From Crocinitomicaceae bacterium (GTDB taxonomy: Bacteria; Bacteroidota; Bacteroidia; Flavobacteriales_D; Crocinitomicaceae): a stretch of DNA of 48,386 bases. Location: assembly GCA_003247185.1 (NCBI GenBank), contig QKAV01000131.1:1-48386 (forward strand). The letters run 5' to 3'. The notes beneath the pieces were generated by a model. It searched no databases, had not been told where the DNA came from, and was given only the letters and a program-made list of their open reading frames with translations. Shown here in pieces: positions 36,768-45,421 of this stretch; within the stretch, counting starts at the first letter, position 1; every line of letters starts with the position of its first letter. A program made the position numbers and the translations under genes.

Positions 36768-37790
36768 TTAAATCATTTCTTCTAAATATCTGTCAATTAA
36801 TCTGGGAACGGGTACATCATTCAGGTCTTTTCTGGAGAGTACCTTCCAGTCTTCTTTTATATCAACAGGCTGATGATGAAATGAATAAAAGCGGACAAAT
36901 AGTTTCTGGTGGCTTAAAACATGTTTGTATAGTCGCGATATCTGATCAGCCCCTAACAGTTCATGTGGTGTTTCTTCCGAACTGCTTTCAATCAGGGGGA
37001 ATTCGTACATATTTTTCCAGATATCATTTTCTGTTCTTTGTTTCAGAATGAGTTGATCCTTCCAGGTGTATACCAGATAATGAAAATACCGGTTTCTTGT
37101 TTTAGTCGTTTTTTGTTTAACAGGTCGCTCACTTTGATTTTTTAACCGGACACTTTCGCAAAGGTGATTTAGAGGGCATTTTTCGCAAACAGGTGCCTTG
37201 GGAGTGCATATCAGTGCGCCCAATTCCATGATCGCCTGATTGTGCTCTGCCGGATGTTCTGCGGAAATTAATTCGTTTGCCAGATCCTGAAATTCTTTTT
37301 TCCCGATGGTTGAATCGACCGGAGTTTCGATGTTAAAAACCCGGCTTAAAACCCGGTAGACATTTCCGTCCACCACAGCCTTTTTTTCGTCGAATGCAAA
37401 GGAGGAAATCGCTGCGGCAGAGTAGGGGCCAATCCCTTTTAATTTTATCAGATCCTGAAAATTATCAGGAAACTTTCCTTTTAGAGTTTGGTGAATATGC
37501 TGAGCTGTTCCGTGAAGGTTTCTGGCTCTGCTGTAATATCCCAGGCCTTGCCAATCGTTAAGAATTTGTTCTTCGGTAGCATTAGCAAGGTCACTCACCG
37601 TTGGATAGTTGGTGATAAATTTAGTGTAGTAATTTAAGCCCTGATCCACGCGCGTTTGCTGAAGGATAACCTCAGATAACCATATGAAATAAGGGTTGTT
37701 TGTGTTTCTCCACGGAAGGTTTCTTCCATTTTGTCTATACCAAACACGTATTGATAGAGAAAAATCAGCCATTGAGGGAAAATCGTTCAA
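36768..37790 (-). CDS. mutY: A/G-specific adenine glycosylase
   Basis: Removes adenine opposite 8-oxoguanine. The helix-hairpin-helix segment is LIKLKGIGPYSAAAISSFAF and the catalytic Asp follows in KKAVVDGNVYRVLSRVF. The 4Fe-4S ligands are CTPKAPVCEKCPLNHLC. A C-terminal NUDIX-like domain for 8-oxoG recognition is present (about 230-340). First gene of the mutY-ssb-gldE-gldD-folK string. Confidence 0.96.
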   Translation of the reverse strand: MNDFPSMADFSLSIRVWYRQNGRNLPWRNTNNPYFIWLSEVILQQTRVDQGLNYYTKFITNYPTVSDLANATEEQILNDWQGLGYYSRARNLHGTAQHIHQTLKGKFPDNFQDLIKLKGIGPYSAAAISSFAFDEKKAVVDGNVYRVLSRVFNIETPVDSTIGKKEFQDLANELISAEHPAEHNQAIMELGALICTPKAPVCEKCPLNHLCESVRLKNQSERPVKQKTTKTRNRYFHYLVYTWKDQLILKQRTENDIWKNMYEFPLIESSSEETPHELLGADQISRLYKHVLSHQKLFVRFYSFHHQPVDIKEDWKVLSRKDLNDVPVPRLIDRYLEEMI

Positions 37791-37830
37791 AAAATTGGTT
37801 CAAAGTTAGTCCTAAAAGGAATTTGAACCT

Positions 37831-37838
37831 TACTTTTG
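37831..37838 (+). promoter_or_regulatory. -7 box of the HU gene
   Basis: TACTTTTG, a perfect TAnnTTTG, lies 37 bases before the ATG. No TTG stands at exactly 19-20 bp; a TTA at 37806-37808 is the nearest candidate (22-bp spacing). Confidence 0.45.
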
Positions 37839-37875
37839 CGCCCAACTTTTTGGATAACATTAAAACAAACAAGAT

Positions 37876-38166
37876 ATGACAAAGGCTGATATCGTAGCGA
37901 GTATTGCAGATGAAACTGGATTGGAACGTAACGAAGTATTGAAAACAGTTGAATCATTTATGGCATCGGTAAAGGATTCACTTTCGAAGGGAGAGAATGT
38001 TTACCTGCGTGGATTCGGAAGCTTTATCGTGAAAGAGCGTGCAGAGAAAACAGGTAGAAATATTTCGAAAAATACTTCTATTATAATTCCGGCGCACAAT
38101 GTGCCAGCATTTAAGCCTTCTAAAACTTTCGTAGAGGAAGTAAAGAGCAGCGTAAAAGTTGACTAA
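37876..38166 (+). CDS. hup: HU/IHF-family DNA-binding protein
   Basis: A dimeric nucleoid protein that bends DNA. MTKADIVASIADETGLERNEV starts it; the core GENVYLRGFGSFIVKERAEKTGRN is followed by the beta-arm and IIIPAHNVPAFKPSKTFVEEV. 96 residues. It is divergent from mutY and followed by a terminator. Confidence 0.96.
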   Translation: MTKADIVASIADETGLERNEVLKTVESFMASVKDSLSKGENVYLRGFGSFIVKERAEKTGRNISKNTSIIIPAHNVPAFKPSKTFVEEVKSSVKVD

Positions 38167-38213
38167 AACTAAAAACATTTTAACCGGAAAATGTTAATTC
38201 CAGATGTTTTTAT

Positions 38214-38221
38214 TATCTTTG
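38214..38221 (+). promoter_or_regulatory. -7 box before the small basic ORF
   Basis: TATCTTTG matches TAnnTTTG perfectly. No TTG at the right spacing is found. The next bases form the left arm of a terminator hairpin, so the element could be fortuitous. Confidence 0.3.
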
Positions 38222-38254
38222 CACTCCCGTCGAAAAATCGGGAGTGTTTTTTTT
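38222..38254 (+). terminator. Terminator after the HU gene
   Basis: A perfect 8-bp stem CACTCCCG / CGGGAGTG with a 9-base loop, followed by eight T. It is about 55 bases after the hup stop. Confidence 0.85.
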
Positions 38255-38294
38255 AGTACTTGAAAGATAAGTTTAACACCAAATAGATAAGATT

Positions 38295-38387
38295 ATGCCA
38301 AGCGGTAAAAAAAGAAAGAGACATAAGATGGCTACGCACAAGCGTAAGAAAAGACTAAGAAAAAACCGTCATAAGAAGAAAAAATAA
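38295..38387 (+). CDS. 30-residue Lys/Arg-rich protein, possible ribosomal protein
   Basis: The ORF is absent from the supplied track because it is short. ATG at 38295, TAA at 38385: MPSGKKRKRHKMATHKRKKR then LRKNRHKKKK. About two thirds of the residues are Lys, Arg or His, with no acidic residue, as in small ribosomal proteins. Its location between hup and the RNase G/E gene, with good separation from both, supports a real gene. Bacteroidota ribosomes carry an extra small basic protein named bL38; whether this is the same protein I cannot verify. Codons use AAA/AAG and CGT/AGA as in neighbours. Confidence 0.75.
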   Translation: MPSGKKRKRHKMATHKRKKRLRKNRHKKKK

Positions 38388-38463
38388 TTTCTTCTGAAAG
38401 TTATTAGTGCAGCAGACTTCCATAGTGATTCTGCTGCTTTTGTATTATCAAAATTAGGCTTTC

Positions 38464-40011
38464 GTGAGTTTAGAATTAATAGTCGATGCCCGGCAAAAGG
38501 GTATTTGGCTTGCCTTGCTCAATGATGGAAAGCTTATCGAATTGCATGAGGAACAAGGGAATACTGATTTTTCCGTAGGTGATATTTACCTGGGAAAAGT
38601 CAGAAAAGTAGTTCCTAGCTTAAATGCTTCATTCGTTGACGTTGGATATGAAAAGGACGCATTTCTCCATTATCTGGATTTGGGTCCTCAGTTCAATTCG
38701 TTAAATAAGTTTTCAAGAGATACACTGCGAGGTAAGCAGAATGTTGCTGACCTTCTCTACTTTAAACCGGAGAAGGATATTCCAAAAGATGGTAAGATAG
38801 CTGAAGTTATTTCTGCTTCTGCCCCAATACTGGTTCAGGTAGCAAAAGAACCTATTTCGTCCAAAGGGCCACGATTGTGCGCTGAAATTACTTTGGCGGG
38901 AAGGTATCTGGTACTTGTACCATTCTCAGATAAAATTTCTATTTCTCAAAAGATTAGAGATAAGGAAGAGAGAAATCGTCTGAAGGATGTAATGAACTCA
39001 ATCAAACCGAAAAACTTCGGTGTGATTATCAGAACTGTTGCAGAAGGTAAGAAAATCGAACTGCTCGATCAGGATCTGAAAAATCTGTTGGACAAGTGGA
39101 AAAGAATGCATTCCAATTTGAAGAATGCAACTCCTCCGACCCGTGTTTTAGGAGAAATGGATAAAACATCCACTATCCTCAGAGATCTGCTGAATGCAGA
39201 TTTTACTAATATTCACGTGAACGATGAGGGACTGTTCGAAACACTAAAAACTTACGTTGCAGATATTGCGCCCGGAAGAGAGAAGATCATCCGTCACTAT
39301 GATGGTAAGATCGGAATCTTCGAGAAGTTTGGTGTGAACAAACAGATCAAAACGCTTTTCGGGAAAAAAGTTCCTTTGCCTAGTGGAGGCTATTTGATCA
39401 TTGAGCATACAGAAGCGATGCACGTGATTGATGTAAACAGCGGAAACAGAAAAGGAGCGGACGGACAGGAGAGCAATGCAATGGCAACGAACATCGAAGC
39501 GGCTCAGGAAATTGCGCGCGTACTTCAATTAAGAGATATGGGAGGTATCGTTTGTATCGATTTTATCGATATGCACGATAAAGCGAATAATAAAGCTCTT
39601 TATGAAGCATTAAAGCAATCAATGTCCAACGACAGGGCAAAGCACAATATTCTTCCTCCGTCTAAATTCGGAGTGGTAGAAATCACGCGACAACGTGTTC
39701 GTCCGGAAACAGATATTAATACATCTGAAACATGTCCGACCTGTAATGGAACAGGTGAAGTACAGGCTTCGATCTTATTCGCGGAAGAAATCGAAATGAA
39801 TCTGAATTTCATTTTGTCGGAAAAGAAACACAAGAAAGTAACTTTAAATGTGCATCCGTATCTGGAGGCTTACTTTACAAAAGGGCTATCTTCCAGAAGA
39901 TTCAAGTGGTTCATGAAATACAAGAAGTGGGTACCGGTTAGAGGTTTGTCTTCTTATCATTTGCTGCAGTATGAGTTTACGGATGAAAATGGAGAAGTGA
40001 TCAACCTGTGA
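38464..40011 (+). CDS. rng: Ribonuclease E/G family protein
   Basis: A single-strand endoribonuclease for rRNA and mRNA processing. The start must be the GTG at 38464 because a TAG lies two codons upstream in frame. The S1-like domain holds GDIYLGKVRKVVPSLNASFVDVGYEKDAFLHYLD. The DNase-I-like catalytic part has HVIDVNSGN and GGIVCIDFIDM with their acidic metal ligands. The zinc-link motif is CPTCNGTG. 515 residues, no C-terminal degradosome scaffold, so it is the RNase G-like form. Its stop overlaps recX. Confidence 0.95.
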   Translation: MSLELIVDARQKGIWLALLNDGKLIELHEEQGNTDFSVGDIYLGKVRKVVPSLNASFVDVGYEKDAFLHYLDLGPQFNSLNKFSRDTLRGKQNVADLLYFKPEKDIPKDGKIAEVISASAPILVQVAKEPISSKGPRLCAEITLAGRYLVLVPFSDKISISQKIRDKEERNRLKDVMNSIKPKNFGVIIRTVAEGKKIELLDQDLKNLLDKWKRMHSNLKNATPPTRVLGEMDKTSTILRDLLNADFTNIHVNDEGLFETLKTYVADIAPGREKIIRHYDGKIGIFEKFGVNKQIKTLFGKKVPLPSGGYLIIEHTEAMHVIDVNSGNRKGADGQESNAMATNIEAAQEIARVLQLRDMGGIVCIDFIDMHDKANNKALYEALKQSMSNDRAKHNILPPSKFGVVEITRQRVRPETDINTSETCPTCNGTGEVQASILFAEEIEMNLNFILSEKKHKKVTLNVHPYLEAYFTKGLSSRRFKWFMKYKKWVPVRGLSSYHLLQYEFTDENGEVINL

Positions 40012-40490
40012 TGAAGGCAGCTTCAGGTCTTACTTTTGAAGAAGCAAAAATGAAGCTGGAAGCATTTTGTGCTTATCAGGACAGATGTACCTTTGAGGTT
40101 GAAAATAAAATGAAAACATGGGAGCTGGACGAGAAAGATCGTTCAGCTCTTTTGTTATACCTGGTGGAAAGCAGATTTTTATCCGATGAACGATTTGCAG
40201 AGTCATTTGTATCCGGTAAAGTAAATATCAAGCGTTGGGGAAGAAATAAACTGATTGCCGAGCTAAGAAGGAAGAGAATAACTGAAAGTCTGATAAGTAA
40301 AGCCATATCAGAAGTGCAGGATGATGTATATTTTGGCAATTTAAAGCACCTGTATGATTTGAAATCCCAGAGCCTGAGCAATGAGAGAGACGAATATAAA
40401 AGAAAGGTGAAATTGTATCGTTATTTACAGTCAAAAGGATATACTCTGGACGAAATTCAAGATGTTTATTCGTCAGGTAAAAGAACCTGA
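40011..40490 (+). CDS. recX: Regulatory protein RecX
   Basis: Binds RecA filaments and limits recombination. The ATG at 40011 overlaps the rng stop (TGATG); the ORF track's GTG at 40008 is an alternative. Family features are AYQDRCTFEVENKMKTWEL, ESRFLSDERFAESFVSGKVNIKRWGRNKL and YRYLQSKGYTLDEI. 159 residues. Confidence 0.9.
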   Translation: MKAASGLTFEEAKMKLEAFCAYQDRCTFEVENKMKTWELDEKDRSALLLYLVESRFLSDERFAESFVSGKVNIKRWGRNKLIAELRRKRITESLISKAISEVQDDVYFGNLKHLYDLKSQSLSNERDEYKRKVKLYRYLQSKGYTLDEIQDVYSSGKRT

Positions 40491-40582
40491 AGATGTTAAT
40501 TAATTGAAAAAGTATTCCCGTTTTTAATCGGATTGTCTTCTGTTATTCTTTATATATTTATTTTAGCGGGAATTAAAAAATT

Positions 40583-41296
40583 GTGTCAAGGTCAGTAGTT
40601 ATCATACCAACGTATAATGAGCGTGAGAACGTGTCAAAAATGATTGACACCGTAATGGGATTGGAGTATCCGTTTCATGTGCTTTTTGTGGATGATGCGT
40701 CTCCTGATGGCACAGCGGATTTAATCAGAGAAAAGCAACAAGAGTTTCCTGATCGGATTCATTTAGAAGAGCGTACAGGTAAACTAGGTCTTGGCACAGC
40801 ATACATCCACGGTTTTAAGTGGGCAATCGGAAAGCAATACGATTATATTTTTGAAATGGATTGTGACTTTTCACACAATCCCCACGATTTAAAACGTTTA
40901 CTTGATGCCTGTGCTGTGGACGGTGCGGATTTATCTATAGGTTCGCGCTACTGTAAAGGCGGTAAGGTTAAAAACTGGCCGTGGAATAGGATTTTGATGT
41001 CTTATTTTGCAAGTGTTTATGTAAGAATGATTCTGTGGTTGCCGGTGAAGGATACTACCGCCGGATTTATGTGTTACAAACGATCTGTATTGGAAAGTAT
41101 TAATCTGGATGCGGTAACTTTTAAGGGTTATGCTTTTCAGATTTGTCTGAAATACGGAGCGTACAAACATAAGTTTAAAATCACGGAAGTTCCGATTATG
41201 TTTGTAGATCGGTTATATGGAGAATCAAAAATGAGTACGGGCATTTTCAAAGAAGCATTTTTTGGTGTCTGGAAAATGAGAAAAATGAAATTATGA
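40583..41296 (+). CDS. Polyprenol-phosphate mannosyltransferase-like GT2
   Basis: A GT-A glycosyltransferase resembling dolichyl-phosphate mannose synthase (DPM1). The start is GTG at 40583 (VSRSVVIIPTYNERENV). Metal/nucleotide motifs are FVDDASPDGTAD and FEMDCDFSHNP, followed by GSRYCKGGKVKNWPWNR and the DTTAGFMCYKR motif. No transmembrane segment beyond a single weak one. It overlaps the dihydroorotase gene by ATGA. The acceptor lipid and sugar are inferred from family only. Confidence 0.85.
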   Translation: MSRSVVIIPTYNERENVSKMIDTVMGLEYPFHVLFVDDASPDGTADLIREKQQEFPDRIHLEERTGKLGLGTAYIHGFKWAIGKQYDYIFEMDCDFSHNPHDLKRLLDACAVDGADLSIGSRYCKGGKVKNWPWNRILMSYFASVYVRMILWLPVKDTTAGFMCYKRSVLESINLDAVTFKGYAFQICLKYGAYKHKFKITEVPIMFVDRLYGESKMSTGIFKEAFFGVWKMRKMKL

Positions 41297-42633
41297 GCCA
41301 ATTACTTTTTAAGCACGCAAGATTAGTCAACGAAGGAAAAATTACAGAAGGCGATCTGCTGGTTAAAAATGGCAGAATAGAAAAAATTGCAACTGATATT
41401 ACTCCTGAAAACGGAATGGAGGTTGTAGATCTCAATGGGAAATTTCTTATTCCCGGATGTATTGATGATCAGGTTCATTTCAGAGAGCCGGGGTTAACGC
41501 ACAAAGCTGATATTTTTACCGAATCAAGAGCTGCTGTGGCAGGGGGGATTACCTCCTTTATGGAAATGCCGAATACAGTGCCGAATACATTAACACAGGC
41601 GTTATTACAGGACAAATACGATATTGCCTCTCAGCGTTCGATAGCGAATTACAGCTTTTTCATGGGAGCCTCCAATGACAATATCGAGGAGGTGCTGAAA
41701 ACCAATGAGAGAAACGTGTGCGGAGTGAAAATATTCATGGGTTCTTCAACGGGTAACATGCTTGTGGATAATGAAACGGTTCTGAATGGATTGTTCTCTA
41801 AAGTTCCGATGCTCATTGCCACGCATTGTGAGGATGAAGCAACGATCCGAAGAAATATTGAAGCCGCAAAAGAAAAATACGGAGAAGACGTTCCGATGTG
41901 GATGCATCCCATCATCAGAAGTGAAGAAGCTTGTTATATTTCCTCTTCGCAAGCAGTAGCACTGGCAAAAAAATACGATACCCGCTTGCATATATTGCAT
42001 ATTTCAACAGCTAAAGAGCTGGATTTGTTTGATAATTCTATTCCGCTGGAGCAAAAAAGAATTACGGCGGAAGCCTGTGTACACCATCTTTGGTTTTCAG
42101 ATAAGGATTACGAAGAAAAAGGAACCTATATCAAGTGGAATCCTGCCGTTAAGAAAGAAAGTGATCGGGATGCGATATTTCAGGCAGTGTTGGATAATAG
42201 AATTGACGTAATCGCGACAGACCACGCACCTCACACGATTGAGGAAAAAGAAAATACCTATTTCAAAGCTCCGTCAGGAGGCCCTTTGGTACAACATGCG
42301 CTTTTAACCATGCTGGAAAAGGTGAAAGAAGGTAAAATATCAATCGAGCGGGTTGTTGAGAAAATGGCTCACGCACCTGCGGTTTTGTTCAGAATTGAAG
42401 ACCGGGGGTACCTCCGTGAAGGTTATCATGCGGACCTTGTTGTTGTAGATCCTGAAAAACCAACGACAGTTACTAAAGAGAGTTTACTCTATAAATGCGG
42501 ATGGTCACCGTTCGAAGGAACAACGTTTTCAAACGCAATAGACAGTACCTACGTTAATGGTAAGAAGGTATATGACCATGGGGCGATCATTGAGGCTGGA
42601 AGTGGAGATCGCCTGTTGTTTAACGTGAAATGA
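41293..42633 (+). CDS. pyrC: Dihydroorotase-like amidohydrolase
   Basis: Interconverts carbamoyl-aspartate and dihydroorotate in pyrimidine synthesis. Recognised by FREPGLTHKADIFTESRAAVAGG, the carboxylated-lysine region GVKIFMGSSTGNM, THCEDEATI, LHILHIST and VIATDHAPHT. In place of the usual HxH metal motif the sequence reads DQVHF (Q60-V-H62). I recall the same IDDQVHFREPG form in other Bacteroidota homologues, so this may be a lineage feature rather than a loss. 446 residues. Member of the GT2-pyrC-DUF4296-FKBP string. Confidence 0.88.
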   Translation: MSQLLFKHARLVNEGKITEGDLLVKNGRIEKIATDITPENGMEVVDLNGKFLIPGCIDDQVHFREPGLTHKADIFTESRAAVAGGITSFMEMPNTVPNTLTQALLQDKYDIASQRSIANYSFFMGASNDNIEEVLKTNERNVCGVKIFMGSSTGNMLVDNETVLNGLFSKVPMLIATHCEDEATIRRNIEAAKEKYGEDVPMWMHPIIRSEEACYISSSQAVALAKKYDTRLHILHISTAKELDLFDNSIPLEQKRITAEACVHHLWFSDKDYEEKGTYIKWNPAVKKESDRDAIFQAVLDNRIDVIATDHAPHTIEEKENTYFKAPSGGPLVQHALLTMLEKVKEGKISIERVVEKMAHAPAVLFRIEDRGYLREGYHADLVVVDPEKPTTVTKESLLYKCGWSPFEGTTFSNAIDSTYVNGKKVYDHGAIIEAGSGDRLLFNVK

Positions 42634-42974
42634 GATTAGCAGTTGTTCTAATATTGATATTGGTATCTTGTAATCAGGGATTGGAAAAACCAACTCCTCC
42701 AAATGATCTGATTGAACGGGAAAAATTGGTGCAGGTAATCAAGGATTTGGTTAAACTGGAGGGCCACATGCAGAACAAGTACGGTAGAATAGACCGTTAC
42801 TACAAAACACTCGATAGGTCGGGAAAAGAGTTGTTGAAAGAAAATGGAATTTCGCCGGAACAATTTGAAAACTCGATGAAGTATTATGCCGAAGATCAGG
42901 ACGAGATGGATGCAATCTATGGCGAAGCACTAAATTTACTCAATAAGGAATTGGGAGAACTTCAACAAAATTAA
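42630..42974 (+). CDS. DUF4296 lipoprotein
   Basis: A short lipoprotein signal (MRLAVVLILILVSCNQ) is followed by a helical domain with the DUF4296 pattern: REKLVQVIKDLVKLEGHM, then YYKTLDRSGKELLKENGISPEQFENSMKYY. 114 residues. Function unknown. It overlaps the pyrC stop by four bases. Confidence 0.85.
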   Translation: MRLAVVLILILVSCNQGLEKPTPPNDLIEREKLVQVIKDLVKLEGHMQNKYGRIDRYYKTLDRSGKELLKENGISPEQFENSMKYYAEDQDEMDAIYGEALNLLNKELGELQQN

Positions 42975-42978
42975 ACCT

Positions 42979-43425
42979 ATGAACAAGTTATTTATCGCAT
43001 TGACATTAGTTGCTTTAAGTCTAACCGCGTGTAAGAAGAAAGAATCGCAGGCGGATATTGACGAGAAGATCATTCAGGAATATATTTCAAGTCACAATTT
43101 GAATGCCATTGCCACGGGTTCGGGATTGCATTATGCCATTGATCAACCCGGAACGGGAGCATCCTGCAATGCGTATTCTGATGTCAAGGTGAAGTATTCG
43201 GGGTATTTAACTGACGGAACATTGTTTGATGAAAGCACGACAGGGATTACCATTAATTTGCAACAGGTAATTAAAGGTTGGACAGAAGGGATTCCTTATT
43301 TTAAAGAGGGAGGAAAGGGAATGCTGCTTATTCCATCGGCTCTTGGCTATGGAAGCCAGTCTACCGGGAGTATTCCTGCAAACTCGGTACTGATCTTCAA
43401 CGTTGAGTTGGTTGATGTCCTGTAA
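42979..43425 (+). CDS. FKBP-type peptidyl-prolyl isomerase, lipoprotein
   Basis: A lipoprotein signal (LFIALTLVALSLTACKKK) precedes the FKBP domain: SGLHYAIDQPG, VKVKYSGYLTDGTLFDES, VIKGWTEGIPYFKEGGKGMLLIP and SALGYGSQ...SIPANSVLIFNVELVDVL. The active-site aromatic residues (Y, F, W, Y) are mostly in place. It likely assists folding of periplasmic or surface proteins. 148 residues. Confidence 0.92.
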   Translation: MNKLFIALTLVALSLTACKKKESQADIDEKIIQEYISSHNLNAIATGSGLHYAIDQPGTGASCNAYSDVKVKYSGYLTDGTLFDESTTGITINLQQVIKGWTEGIPYFKEGGKGMLLIPSALGYGSQSTGSIPANSVLIFNVELVDVL

Positions 43426-43452
43426 GATTCCTGGCCTGATCAGCTATAACGC

Positions 43453-43929
43453 CTAGCCGTTAAAAATAGCAACATACGCGTTCAAACTGATAGCTATCAG
43501 TAACCATGAAATGTAGGGCAAAATGAGCCACGTATAATGTTTAGCGACATGGCTGAAGTGCATAGCCATAAGGATCAAAAGCAGGAACAGACAGATAATT
43601 ACAAACAGACTGGTTCCGGGTAAGTGGTACATAAAAAACAAAGGGTTCCACGAAACGTTAAGAATCCATTGCAGGACGAACATAATCGAAAACAAATATC
43701 TGCCGGTTGTTCTTTGCTGGATTTTGGCAGCATAGATTGAAAACAGGATCATTATTGTTAACCATACTCCTCCAAAGATCCATCCCGGAGGTGTCCAGGG
43801 CGCAATTGCAAGATGTTTATACCAATCACTTTCGGGGCCTTCTCCCATTAACATCGCTCCGATCCCCAATGCACCCAAATTGATTGACAGAAATACAATG
43901 AAGCGGATGTAGTGCTTTAATACCTGCAT
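43453..43929 (-). CDS. tspO: TspO/MBR family membrane protein
   Basis: Five hydrophobic helices in 158 residues and a Trp-rich pattern (APWTPPGWIFGGVWLTIMI, WILNVSWNPLFFMYH, YTWLILPYISWLLIAISLN) identify the family. It binds porphyrins or related ligands in the membrane; the role in Bacteroidota is not settled. One-base overlap with the ruvC stop. Confidence 0.93.
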   Translation of the reverse strand: MQVLKHYIRFIVFLSINLGALGIGAMLMGEGPESDWYKHLAIAPWTPPGWIFGGVWLTIMILFSIYAAKIQQRTTGRYLFSIMFVLQWILNVSWNPLFFMYHLPGTSLFVIICLFLLLILMAMHFSHVAKHYTWLILPYISWLLIAISLNAYVAIFNG

Positions 43930-44483
43930 TACTTTGTTCTGTCCGGATTTGATTTGATAAAGGAATTCCAGTTTCCGGATTTAGTCTTGTTGTGTTCTCC
44001 GATTCCCTTCGAAAAGTGATGACATACGGCAGCAGCTAATCCGTCGGTTGCATCCAGGTATTTAGGCATTTCCTTAAAATTTAAAACTTGCTGTAGCATT
44101 GCGGCAACCTGCTCCTTTGATGCGGCTCCCGAACCGGTTATTGCCTGTTTGATGCGCTTCGGAGTGTATTCTTCAAAAGGAAGATTGAAGTGCAGGGCAG
44201 CGGCAATGGCAACTCCCTGTGCCCGTCCTAATTTCAACATGGATTGAACATTTTTCCCGAAAAACGGAGCTTCAATTGCCATTTCATCCGGTTTGTATTC
44301 ATCAATGATTCCAATAAGACGATCGTAGATTCGTTTGAGTTTATCCGGATGGGTAGGTAATTTGTTCAGGTGTATGACACCAAAATTAACCATCTCCAAT
44401 CGTTTGCCTTTAACGTGAATCAATCCATATCCCATCACGGTTGTTCCGGGGTCTATTCCAAGAATTATTTTATCTTCAACCAT
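43929..44483 (-). CDS. ruvC: Crossover junction endodeoxyribonuclease RuvC
   Basis: Resolves Holliday junctions. The catalytic acidic residues are in ILGIDPGTTVMGYGL, MAIEAPFFGKN and LDATDGLAAAVCHHF. 184 residues, standard length. Its start lies 15 bases from the divergent flippase-like gene when that gene is read from the TTG at 44498. Confidence 0.96.
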   Translation of the reverse strand: MVEDKIILGIDPGTTVMGYGLIHVKGKRLEMVNFGVIHLNKLPTHPDKLKRIYDRLIGIIDEYKPDEMAIEAPFFGKNVQSMLKLGRAQGVAIAAALHFNLPFEEYTPKRIKQAITGSGAASKEQVAAMLQQVLNFKEMPKYLDATDGLAAAVCHHFSKGIGEHNKTKSGNWNSFIKSNPDRTK

Positions 44484-44497
44484 CTAAATGCCTTCCG

Positions 44498-45421
44498 TTG
44501 TTTAAAACTACGAAAAATCAAAGCACTTTGTTCTCGATCATCAAGCTGATCTTGTTTGCAGGCGTTATCTTTTTGCTCTATTATCAAATCCAATCGTACG
44601 ATCTGTCCGGTACAAATCCGGAGGTCAGGAACTGGTTTGCTATAATCATTGCAACTTTAATGGTATATCCGAATATTTATTGTGTGTTTCTGATTTGGAA
44701 GCAGTCTCTTAAACGATCGGAAATTGACTATTCGAAAAAGCAGCTGATTCACTCTTTCTTTGCAGGAATTGTAACCGGACTGCTAACACCTAATATGGTA
44801 GGAAATTTTATCGGCAGAGTCTACTACTTTGATTCGAAGGACAGGACAGTATTAACCGGGTTGACGCTTTACGGAAATCATGCCCATTTTGTAACAAGCC
44901 TTATGTTCGGAGCTGTTTCACTCCTTTTTGTTGACAGGGCAATTTGGGAATCATATCTGGCAGTTTTGCTGTGGCCGTTGTTGTTGGTGATTCTTTTAGG
45001 AGTATTGATTTACTTCTTTCCTGAAAAGATTATTCCGGGTTCCTGGACCAAATGGCGTATCAATGAATTAAGAGAAGTACTGGCAAAGAATAAGAAAATG
45101 GCTTTCCTGTTCTTATGGTACACAGGAATTCGTTTTATTATTTTTTCAACCCAGTTTTTTCTGGTGCTTATCGCTTTTGGTGTACAAGCCGGGCCGGATC
45201 TGTTTTTTTCAATATGGCTGATTTATTTTATTACGCTGTCTGCACCATCACTTTTTCTTGGAAAGCTTGGAATCAAGGAAAGTATTTCGATTTTCGTATT
45301 GAGCGGACTTGGAATTGATCCGTTAATTGTATTGGTTTCGTCCTTATATATCTGGCTGTTGAATACGTTTTCTCCGGCCTTATTAGGGCTGATTATTACC
45401 AGAAACAGACGCGTTTTATGA
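44498..45421 (+). CDS. Integral membrane protein, lysylphosphatidylglycerol synthase/flippase-like
   Basis: About seven to eight hydrophobic segments and the motifs TGLLTPNMVGNFIGRVYYF and SAPSLFLGKLGIKESISIF fit the UPF0104/LPG_synthase_TM-type family (lipid flippase-like). The ORF-track start at 44441 lies inside ruvC on the other strand. I prefer the TTG at 44498 (LFKTTKNQSTLFS), giving 307 residues, but the start is uncertain. It overlaps the next GT2 gene by ATGA, which suggests a joint role in lipid or glycan handling. Confidence 0.75.
   Translation: MFKTTKNQSTLFSIIKLILFAGVIFLLYYQIQSYDLSGTNPEVRNWFAIIIATLMVYPNIYCVFLIWKQSLKRSEIDYSKKQLIHSFFAGIVTGLLTPNMVGNFIGRVYYFDSKDRTVLTGLTLYGNHAHFVTSLMFGAVSLLFVDRAIWESYLAVLLWPLLLVILLGVLIYFFPEKIIPGSWTKWRINELREVLAKNKKMAFLFLWYTGIRFIIFSTQFFLVLIAFGVQAGPDLFFSIWLIYFITLSAPSLFLGKLGIKESISIFVLSGLGIDPLIVLVSSLYIWLLNTFSPALLGLIITRNRRVL

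Noticed and set aside
40491-40582. ATTCCCG / CGGGAAT pair between recX and the GT2 gene
   Set aside because: Only 7 bp, widely spaced, no T-tract; not enough for a terminator or operator call.
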